This document shows positions 56,384-64,000 of a DNA stretch of 64,000 nt, in pieces. Below the pieces are notes generated by a model. The model searched no databases and was not told where the DNA came from. It was given only the letters and a program-made list of their open reading frames with translations. How positions within the stretch are numbered: the stretch's first letter is position 1; every line of letters begins with the position of its first letter. Both the position numbers and the translations under genes were made by a program. The stretch comes from Adineta ricciae (Eukaryota; Rotifera; Eurotatoria; Adinetida; Adinetidae), in the NCBI GenBank assembly GCA_905250025.1, contig CAJNOJ010000233.1:1-64000 (forward strand), given 5' to 3'.

Positions 56384-57445
56384 TCATATTTGCAGTAACT
56401 TGATACTTTTGTCAGCGTTTGCAATTAGTTCTTCGGTCTCTTTGATTGATTGCAGTAATACCTCAGAATCCTTTTTGCATTTATAAATTGAAACACCATT
56501 TGCTGTTAACATAAAAAGACCCACTGCGATACCTGCCATATACCACAGACTTGCTTTCCGACCTCTGATTGTTGCTGTATTATACAGGGTACAGATTGTA
56601 GTAGAATGCGTCCCAGCTGTGTGAACATTTTTCTGAGAACATAGTTTCGAAGCGATCAGCTCCAGTTGCGATTTCATTCTTTCTAATTTTTTCTGGGAAT
56701 GTAAAAGTAAATGCAACATAAATGGAACTCGAGCTGACAGTCGAACTGAAGTATCCAATTCTTGTTTATCGATCGATTTTAAACTTTCCATCAATTCTTT
56801 AGCCTCTTTATAATAATCATTTAAGAGAGGTGCACTTTGTTCTAAAAGCGCTTTTGTCTCATTCATAACTTTTCGCTGCTGTATAAATATATTTCGAGTG
56901 TTTTTGTGTGTTATTACAGTCATGATCAGATTTATTAGAGTTATTGCTGAGATCAAATAAGGCTTTAATTTGTCTGCTCTGAGGATTGACCATCTGATCT
57001 TTGCCTTTTCTTGTTCAACTGATCGGAGTATTTCTCTTTGTTTCAATTCTTCCTGTTTCAAATACTTCTCCAGTATACCTTTCATCGCCACGACTTGGTT
57101 TGTATTGGAATCTTCTTCAATACATCCAGCACATTTATCTGTGAAAGATTTACCTGTTTCTGCGTTCACTACTTCTAATAGTGAACCAATTGCATCGATC
57201 ACAAATCCCAAAATTCGTTTAAAGCTGTGCTGTATTTTATCACAGAATCCATGTTTATCCATTGCATTTGGAAAAACCTCTAAATTCACCGGGGATGTAT
57301 GTTCAAATTTTTGAGCCAAAGTATTTAAGAATTCAAGCTGCGAATTATTGTATGCCCGCGAGCAAAATAGTTCTGTTGTCGTCACCCCAGCGATAGTACT
57401 GAGGACAATGGCGGCAGCATATGATTGAGTTGATCCGCCTATGAT
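56384..57445 (-). CDS. Coiled-coil protein with two membrane segments, 5' end unresolved
   Basis: Open frame of about 350 codons ending at 56384. It seems to begin at a splice acceptor (ATATCATAG) near 57445, because the only upstream start in frame is GTG and a stop lies just before it. Long charged helices (EKYLKQEELKQREILRSVEQ) flank a hydrophobic helix (YLISAITLINLIMTVI), and a second lies near the C-terminus (WYMAGIAVGLFMLTANGV). It lies directly downstream of the AIG1-like GTPase on the same strand. It may be the C-terminal part of that gene or a separate gene. No family is recognised beyond this resemblance to helical tails of membrane-associated GTPases. Confidence 0.5.
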   Translation of the reverse strand: MIGGSTQSYAAAIVLSTIAGVTTTELFCSRAYNNSQLEFLNTLAQKFEHTSPVNLEVFPNAMDKHGFCDKIQHSFKRILGFVIDAIGSLLEVVNAETGKSFTDKCAGCIEEDSNTNQVVAMKGILEKYLKQEELKQREILRSVEQEKAKIRWSILRADKLKPYLISAITLINLIMTVITHKNTRNIFIQQRKVMNETKALLEQSAPLLNDYYKEAKELMESLKSIDKQELDTSVRLSARVPFMLHLLLHSQKKLERMKSQLELIASKLCSQKNVHTAGTHSTTICTLYNTATIRGRKASLWYMAGIAVGLFMLTANGVSIYKCKKDSEVLLQSIKETEELIANADKSIKLLQI

Positions 57446-57540
57446 ATATATGAGCACAGTCTATCATCAATATCTGAGTAAATCATTTTTGCTAAAATAG
57501 ACGATGCAATGCGCTAACCAATAGATTCGCACTTTAATGA

Positions 57541-59360
57541 AGCAAGACAAGGTCGTTCTTTTTTAGGTTTTTTCCCTTGTGGTCTGGTATGTAGAGACAA
57601 CGGGCAACTGTTGGACGTATTTTAGTTAGCTCGCTATGTAAATCACTGATCCTCACGCGCAAGGCTTCGAAACATAATTCCGTAGAAATGCAGTTTTGTT
57701 CTCACGACTATAAAGAGAGTCAAACGAAAAAAATTTGTCTGTGGAGCTCAAAAAGCATTGTTCGAGAAAAGCTGCTTTTTCGGGTTTCTCAAGGCGAAAA
57801 ATACATATCTGAGGCCCATTCACCAGTAAGTCGTATTGTTTAGTCAGTAAATGACTGAAACTGAGATTATTCAATAAGACATTTAAGAAGTTGTTGAAAT
57901 ATAAAATCATCAATCTAGAGTTTGCTTCGTCGCTATGCGAACCGATCGATCAAGATAAGAAGTCGTTAAGGTTTTTTCGCCTTTGCAAGGTATTTGCGGC
58001 AATAATCCGGTCTGAAAATAAGCCAAATAGAATTATAGGAAGAATTCTAGAAAGATACGTGCACTTGTAGCTCATTGATACGCATCTTACTAATCCGTGA
58101 TTTAACTTGCTGCATATGCTGCGCTTCACTCACGAAAGACTTTGAGCATCGGATAATGGATAATAGTAACACATATGGGTGCGGGTGTGGATATGAGTTT
58201 AGAGAATAGCATCATACTCCTATCGTCCTGACACATCCGTGCATCTTTTATCACTGTGACTTGTTCACTCACAGTTACCCTCATCTTCAAACATATATCA
58301 TATAGTAAATCAAAGTCAATCCTAGCGATACACTTACCATGCCTATTGTCAGTCTCCGACAACAAAGTCGGTTCATTTATTAATGGATTATTATTGACAG
58401 GTCGAAGTTGCATACTGTGCTGACTACATTGAATCAATTTTGCTATCAGCATCTTTGTCATTGGTCTGACATGCTGTTGTTTGATGACAAGTATTTTTTG
58501 TAACATATCTTGTCTGTCAGCATATGTATCCAAATCATCATAATTAGGAATACCGTGATAATAGATACCTAATTTACAATAATTATAAATTCTTTTGCTC
58601 AATTGGTGATCTCGAATGTCATTTTTAAATTCCTCCAGTTTTTCATTTGTATATTTATCTGCAGACGTTAGAATCAACATCGAATACGCTGATAACTTTG
58701 GGTCANTGACAAGTATTTTTTGTAACATATCTTGTCTGTCAGCATATGTATCCAAATCATCATAATTAGGAATACCGTGATAATAGATACCTAATTTACA
58801 ATAATTATAAATTCTTTTGCTCAATTGGTGATCTCGAATGTCATTTTTAAATTCCTCCAGTTTTTCATTTGTATATTTATCTGCAGACGTTAGAATCAAC
58901 ATCGAATACGCTGATAACTTTGGGTCAAAGAAATTCATTAATTTTTCAAATATTTCCAAATCTTTTTGATGCACTCGACTAGCTTCTGCAACAAAACATA
59001 GGCAATGCAATCTATCGAAATAGTGTCTGATAAATGCATCTATGTCTGACAAGAGTTCATCATCGGTACGTGTTTCCATTGTTTGACGGCGAATTTCTTT
59101 CAAACCGGGTATATCGATAATATTCAAAAGATAAACGATAGCAGCTGGATTGGTAGGATCAGTAGTTATTGTGAATGATTTAAAGCATGGCGGTTTTGTT
59201 TCGGAAAAGCCGGTGTGTGACGATTTATAATCCTGATTTTCCAATACCTTTATCAATGTTGACTTGCCCGATTGAGAACTACCAACAAACAGTATATTAA
59301 TGACGGTAGTTCTTCTTTGCCATCATCGTGATGATCTATTGTTGATCGAGGCAAGTTCAT
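57541..59360 (-). pseudogene. AIG1/GIMAP-like GTPase gene, disrupted or many-exon
   Basis: GTP-binding protein. From the possible start MNLPRSTIDHHDDGKEELP at 59360, a one-base shift separates the P-loop VGSSQSGKST (about 59260-59290). Then come the G3 motif DIPG, an AEASRVHQKDLEIF helix, the G4-like LTSADKYTNEKL and RDHQLSKRIYNYCKLG. An N at 58706 repeats 221 bp (58485-58705 equals 58707-58927), which doubles 73 codons artificially. Past the stop at 58126 the similarity to a helical tail goes on in other frames (SEAQHMQQVKSRISKM; LLVNGPQICIFRLEKPEKAA at 57653-57913; RVRISDLHSELTKIRP). Some gaps could be introns, but the shift at the P-loop and near 57665 look like real breaks. Confidence 0.6.
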
Positions 59361-59789
59361 AATCTGAAAGTACAGAGGCGAAAGAAAACAGATTAGAAAA
59401 AATCAATGCGATTGTTGGGAGGAAGAAATAAATATAAGCGTACTACCATCAGCGCACACATCTCTTCCATCAAAAATCGTCACAGAATAGTGAATGCTCT
59501 TTTTCAAATGTCATGACCACTGAATCTAGCTTATGATGTAGCCAGACGAACGAAACGTCGTTACTTTCAATAAAATATAGAGTTTCAAGAACGTTTTGAT
59601 CACCATATGTCATCATCTTCAGTTTCACAGAAATTCAGCTTTAGCGTCAAAATAGTAGAGTAGAAAATTTAAGAACAATACGCAAAATGAAACTTTATGT
59701 CTGTTTTAATGATACAGAGTTTCAGATCATATTCGCCAGAATAACTATTTAAAGTCTTTGAAATGGTCCACATTGATATTTATTTAACT
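59361..59789. other. Spacer, nothing recognised
   Basis: AT-rich sequence upstream of the GTPase relic; no open frame with motifs. Confidence 0.4.
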
Positions 59790-60165
59790 TTTGCTCACAT
59801 CATTGTACATCTAGATGGGCTATTTTGATAGTTGTAGACAACTCTATGTTTTTCATCAGCTGAGTTCAGTATTTCTTGTATCATTTTAATCGGTTTCTGC
59901 TTTCCAGCTGTCGATACTAGGCATTGAATAAGTTTCAGTCAGTGTGGAGCAATTAACGCAAGCTTATGATCCACAATTTCATCGTACAATAGTTGATTAT
60001 GAGTATATGTTTGCAGTTCATCAAAATGGAGAAGATCATGATATAACAAACCCAACCGACAATAACGGAAAGCTTTTTCACTACCCTTATGATCTCTAAT
60101 ATTATCCTGGAATTCTTTCAATTTTACATCTGTGTATTGTTCACAATGAGGGTGAGGGTGTGAGC
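59790..60165 (-). pseudogene. Second AIG1-like GTPase fragment
   Basis: Reads EQYTDVKLKEFQDNIRDHKG then EKAFRYCRLGLLYHDLLHFD, parallel to the G4 region of the neighbouring gene (DKYTNEKLEEFKNDIRDHQL), and then a shifted remnant LKLIQCLVSTAGKQKP. It starts abruptly next to a GAGGGTGAGGGTGTGAG tract at 60148 and a GTGCTAGCTTC word like the MITE end, so a rearrangement or insertion removed the P-loop half. Confidence 0.65.
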
Positions 60166-60202
60166 GTGCTAGCTTCCATGACACGTTTCGACTGATCTCC
60201 AC

Positions 60203-62024
60203 AGTACCATAAGATGGCTTAATGCTTAACCCTAGTAGTACCAGCCGAGGTCATGTTTGACTCCCCTGTGAAACCAGTACTACAAGGATTAATATGATCA
60301 AAAGACTCTAACTTTAGTGTAGAGAGGCCAAATAAACTAATTTTCATCGATCTCAGAGTTTATTGACTGTTATCATGTTTTGTTTATGGAAGCTTTTGAT
60401 TTATTGTAAAAAGAAGTATGTCACGTCTCTTATAAAAAGTAGCTGAGTTCCACCCACGAGAAAATTTAAAAACAGATATCGCTGACTGTCGTGTTTTTTT
60501 TATAACGATTGCAAATTTATCACGGTATGTTCAAAATAAACCGCAACGTCGTCACCGTTCAAGACCGCGGTCTTCATATTTTCTCAAGAGATATCGACGC
60601 TCTGAGTAATTTAGTCCTTCTTTTAGGTAGATTTTACATCTGTTTTCGATATAGGAATGTATCGCAACAGCTTCGATACGTGAAACAACGGTACAATCAA
60701 GAAAAGAGTCCAAACTCAAATCGATTCATTTCTTCTTTACTTGAGGAATGCCAAGATTTATCAGTAAAAGCTATTAGGAAAACACAAATACACCTTTTTT
60801 TTCTCAAACTGCAATAAACTCAGCATTCTTTTTAATACTATCTACCTTGCATTTTAAATTGAAGAGATTCACACAGGAACTATGTACTTTTGTACAAATG
60901 CGCTCACCTAGTTTGAAACTATTCATGTTTAGAGTTACATAAACACAAGTAGTGTCCATCCGTTGGATTCGCTGACCCTTTTCTGAAACAATTAGAAAAG
61001 TAGTAGACAGAAGCTTTCGCTTAGGTCTCAATCAAATCGACTTCGAAGTGAAGTCACTTTTATGCCCACTCTTTCCTTTTAGTCGTTTTCTATTTGATTC
61101 ATGTCAAAGTACTTTCAATTCATTTGTCCAAAGACGTAAGCGAAACGAACATTGTTTCTACACATCTATTCATCGACTTTCCTATGGATTCGAGCCAATA
61201 ACGTCATGTATCGAATGGTGAAAACCCGACCTCAATATCTGTTACCATTCTTAAATTATAACCAAAACAGTGAGTACATATCTAGTGTGTGTAAGAATGA
61301 TAGGCTCATGAGGATGATTGCATCAGAGTTTACTGAAAAATCATTGAATAACAACTCATTCAACCAAGTCTTATATTTTAAGCATAAATTTCAGCTCAAC
61401 TCTAAAAGATATTCAAAGAGATTCCTTCATTTTGATCAAGAAAATAAATTGTTGAAAAGTTGGTTGGATTCTGTATTATCGACGTTGCTATGTCTTCCGA
61501 GTGTTTTAAACCCTGAATATCTTATACCAAAATGTGTACCGAAACAAGATCTATCTATGGTTAAAAAATCAGCGTGACATCAGTTACACAGTGTGAGAAA
61601 AATATAAAATACCATTCGTATCATAGTCCGTTTTCTTCGATTTCTCATCAATGTTTTACTTGTATCGCTTTTTATGCCATATAGTATTGTTACTTAAATG
61701 GAGTCAATTTACAGCTTATGTTGCATTCTATTGAATGAAACGTTCCCAAGCTCGAACGGGCAAGTCGTTCTCGAAATAATCGAAAAATACTGAGCTACTC
61801 TGAAAACATCAATTTTTAATCCTCAAAATTGACTTTAAAAACTTGTTTAGCGGCATTTTTCATAGGAAAGAACTAAAGGCCTAATAGTTTGGACCTTTTT
61901 ATGACTCTATTAGACCTTTCGTTTTAGATAAAAAAATTTTCCGTGCTGTTTCTTTAACGCATACAAACCAATCAACCAACCAACATCAACTCGTTTTTTT
62001 TTATAATACTTGCTCGACGCATAA
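60203..62024. other. Region with two unsupported ORFs
   Basis: The plus frame 60509-60817 begins with TTG, and a minus frame at 60804-61031 converges on it; neither has a motif. The 141-codon frame at 61152-61577 (with MYRMVKTRPQYLLPFLNYNQ inside) is longer than expected by chance in AT-rich DNA and could be an exon, but it has no recognisable domain. Otherwise nothing. Confidence 0.3.
61152..61577 (+). CDS. Hypothetical ORF, 141 aa (uncertain)
   Basis: ATG at 61152; internal ATG at 61206 gives a shorter form. The product is basic, Asn/Leu/Ser-rich, with a FNQVLYFKHKFQLNSKRYSK stretch and no hydrophobic helix of membrane length. No homologue recognised and no second copy in the window to test conservation. 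May be chance. Confidence 0.22.
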   Translation: MFLHIYSSTFLWIRANNVMYRMVKTRPQYLLPFLNYNQNSEYISSVCKNDRLMRMIASEFTEKSLNNNSFNQVLYFKHKFQLNSKRYSKRFLHFDQENKLLKSWLDSVLSTLLCLPSVLNPEYLIPKCVPKQDLSMVKKSA

Positions 62025-63215
62025 CCCTCTTTTCAGTAGAGGGAGCAACTACCGAAGTTTCTCCTAGTCATCGATGTCGATCGATTTCTGAGCTGTTCAA
62101 TGGAACATTCGTTCATCAACACCTATTGAAACGTATAAAATACTATCATATTCCATGTAAACAACAACTTCAGTTAATTTGTGTTTACGCGATATTGACC
62201 GCGCCACTAATTGTTATGAATTTGATCATAAAATGAAGTACGATTGTAAAGGGGACAATATCTGCGAAAACGATGAGTTTTGCTTTCAAGACAATCCCAA
62301 ATGCTCGACACTGTTGAGTTACGCTTGTAAACGATGTTATTTTGGATGAAGATGTTAACTTTCGACGAAAGGCTCGGTGCTTTCTTTGGAAATAATTCTA
62401 CGCTATCATATTCATACAAATACTGGTATTAGTCGACAACTTACTATCATCAAAGTTGCAATAATACCCATCGCAGTATTCTTTCTTGTCAAACTTTTCG
62501 AGGAAAAGAAGCATGTACTGTTGGTTGTGGTCTTTATCTTTATGCAACATCAATTATATCGATCGCTGTCACAGTTATATTAACTTTAAGATTTGTATTT
62601 CTCTTAACAGTGCATATGTGTGCTATCGAAAACCAGATTTGCCTGCATTTCCACTGTTTGTCGATAGACTTTTTACTTCGATTTATTTTGAGCACTAACG
62701 ATTGGCTTACTGCTTGTGTTACCATCGAACGTGCAGTTATATAGTGTATCAAAAGGAGCTAATTTTAAGAAAGCGAAAATTAAACAAATAGCAAAATGGA
62801 TGATTTTGATTACCCTTCTATTCAGTAGTTTGACGTATATTCACAATCCAGTCCATTATTATCTTATTGACGATAAAGAAGAACAGCGTACCTGGTGCGT
62901 TCGTGGATACTGATCATCCGTGCAACAATTCGATAGGTTCTTGAATATCTTTGATTTCGCTGCACCGTTTATAATCGAAACATTTACAAAACCAAATTCA
63001 ACGATTCAAACATCTACTTAATATTACCTTGTATTCTCATTTTACTAGCTGTTCCTCGTCTAAGTGTATCGCTTCTGTCGGGATGTATGAAATTATAACA
63101 TTGATGGTGTTATTTGTAGTATTTGTTTTACCATCCGCAGTCTATAAAGATGAATTTACTAAGTCAGTCGGTTGCATCTGGCATCGATCATTATAGTGTG
63201 TTTTAAGTCAATCTC
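62025..63215 (+). pseudogene. EGF-7TM receptor pseudogene
   Basis: Order of pieces: an ectodomain (TEVSPSHRCRSISELFNGTF, KQQLQLICVY), then after a frameshift near 62195 DIDRATNCYEFDHKMKYDCK. A Cys-rich EGF-like part follows (CENDEFCFQDNPKCS ... CKRCYFG) with a TGA at 62347-62349. Then membrane helices in further frames: ATSIISIAVTVILTLRFVFL, IDFLLRFIL, DWLTACVTIERA, AKWMILITLLFSSLTYIHNP and DDKEEQRTWC. It ends in a TM6/TM7-like piece (LLAVPRLSVSLLSGCMK, FVLPSAVYKDEF). The domain order matches a large bdelloid family of chemoreceptor-like proteins. At least three frameshifts and an in-frame stop make it non-functional. Confidence 0.75.
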
Positions 63216-63311
63216 TCGTTTATTGAAATGTCAATGTTAAAACAAAAAGAAATACAAAAAAGGTTTCTGCATACTTTCATATAAGTTCAGTTATGAATTC
63301 TTTGGTTATGA

Positions 63312-64000
63312 TTAATTCCGATTGATCCAAATAAATAATAGCCGAGGATTGTACTCAGCATCAAAACTACCAACTATATCCAAACCAAGTTTTTCCAGTT
63401 CATTTCCAATCGAAGATATTTGATAATTCTTGCAAAAGACATCAATTTGTAGATATGTTAATTTAGGTAGATATTTAATTAAAAATAGAGTTTCTAATTC
63501 GTTTACAGTACAGTAAAGTTGTTCAAGGTTATTAAATATGTTACAGAATTGTTCCAATTGAATCGAGTTTTGAAACCGATTAAAAACAAAGAACTCCAGT
63601 TTTCGAATACATTTATTGAAATATTTACATAGTTCACCATCTTCAATCCAATGTCTTAGATCATCTAAGTAAACGCCTAATGATGTTAAATCTCTCGCAG
63701 ATTTGAATATTTCCACGAGTATACCTGATGTTTCGAATTTAAAATGTTGTAATAAACTCAAATGTTTAATATTTGCTAAATTAACTGTCATTTGCAGACA
63801 TCTGAAATCTGAATATTTCATTTTTAGAGGATTATCACGAAATAAAGAACATGTGCTTGCAAGTGATAACGAATCTACATTAGAAAAATGATATTGATTT
63901 TTTTCTTCTAATATCACAGGTTCGATTGTTAAGTATTTCACATGATCAAATGTGTTCATATAATTAACTATGTCATTATAATGTCTATCACGATCAAGTC
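63312..64000 (-). CDS. F-box/LRR protein, C-terminal part (gene continues past window end)
   Basis: Open from the window edge to a stop at 63312. The internal ATG at 63959 is not the start, because the frame stays open upstream (DRDRHYNDIVNY). Leucine-rich-repeat-like units recur: VDSLSLASTCSLF, IKHLSLLQHF, LTSLGVYLDDLRHW, LEQLYCTVNELETL, LPKLTYLQIDVF. This is the substrate-binding part typical of bdelloid F-box proteins; the F-box itself would lie outside the window. No break is seen in the visible part. Confidence 0.75.
   Translation of the reverse strand, partial: LDRDRHYNDIVNYMNTFDHVKYLTIEPVILEEKNQYHFSNVDSLSLASTCSLFRDNPLKMKYSDFRCLQMTVNLANIKHLSLLQHFKFETSGILVEIFKSARDLTSLGVYLDDLRHWIEDGELCKYFNKCIRKLEFFVFNRFQNSIQLEQFCNIFNNLEQLYCTVNELETLFLIKYLPKLTYLQIDVFCKNYQISSIGNELEKLGLDIVGSFDAEYNPRLLFIWINRN

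Noticed and set aside
58485..58927. Internal duplication of 73 residues in the GTPase
   Set aside because: Exact 221-bp repeat on both sides of the N at 58706; assembly artefact.
60509..61031. 102-aa plus and 75-aa minus frames
   Set aside because: The plus frame starts with TTG, they converge and overlap, and no motif is present.
1..64000. CRISPR arrays, bacterial operons, tRNA or rRNA genes
   Set aside because: No regular spaced repeats, and no convincing tRNA B box with matching arms. Spliced genes and many transposon relics indicate a eukaryotic chromosome. Bacterial-looking proteins are embedded among spliced genes, so contamination is unlikely.

Overview
The window looks like nuclear DNA of a bdelloid rotifer (Adineta/Rotaria type). 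It is AT-rich with short GT-AG introns of about 40-120 nt. It carries gene families I associate with bdelloids: arginine ADP-ribosyltransferase fused to TPRs, NHL-repeat and Kelch-stalk proteins, an EGF-7TM receptor, F-box/LRR proteins and small rhodopsin-type receptors. It is rich in broken DNA transposons and in genes of apparently non-animal type. No tool was run; every call is from reading the sequence.

The window is not one continuous molecule. Seven single Ns (2675, 3754, 21513, 31568, 33336, 40664, 58706) join contigs whose ends repeat one another. Four of these overlaps are 221 bp, so this looks like unitigs from an overlap graph laid end to end. Contigs: 1-2674, 2676-3753, A 3755-21512, B 21514-31567, C 31569-33335, D 33337-40663, E 40665-58705, F 58707-64000. 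The end of A is identical to the start of C, and the end of C to the start of E. B and D are diverged second copies of parts of A and E. The simplest reading is one haplotype A-C-E-F, with the other allele (B, D) interleaved.

Layout. 1-2364: no gene, one long palindromic MITE. 2367-3987: an intact-looking mariner assembled with duplicated ends. 5290-6840: a dead hAT transposase. 7459-9471: an intact ART-TPR gene. 10590-16000 (allele 21514-26130): a Helitron relic, a long-TIR mariner relic, an intact 3-exon gene for a 153-aa protein and a DUF4371-type transposase relic. 16043-18300 (allele 26145-28380): a 198-aa protein with a Cys-His motif and a broken F-box gene. 18413-21512 plus C plus the start of E: a very large gene for a single-module non-ribosomal peptide synthetase with the layout of poly-lysine synthetase Pls (A, PCP, six membrane segments, three soluble C-like domains). 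Upstream of it lie two glycine-rich small genes, a broken NHL gene and a broken bacterial-type gene, each present in D and E. E alone carries about 5.6 kb with an intact five-exon RTA1-type (fungal lipid exporter family) gene and a receptor relic split by a foldback element. Then come an intact 7TM receptor (also in D), a receptor fragment, a piggyBac fragment, a four-exon Kelch membrane protein, a disrupted AIG1-like GTPase locus with a coiled-coil membrane ORF, an EGF-7TM pseudogene, and the end of an F-box/LRR gene that runs off the window.

The strongest biological point is the Pls-like synthetase, probably acquired horizontally, with an RTA1-like exporter gene 4.6 kb from its start on one haplotype only. 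A joint role in making and exporting or tolerating a cationic peptide is an inference, not something shown here.
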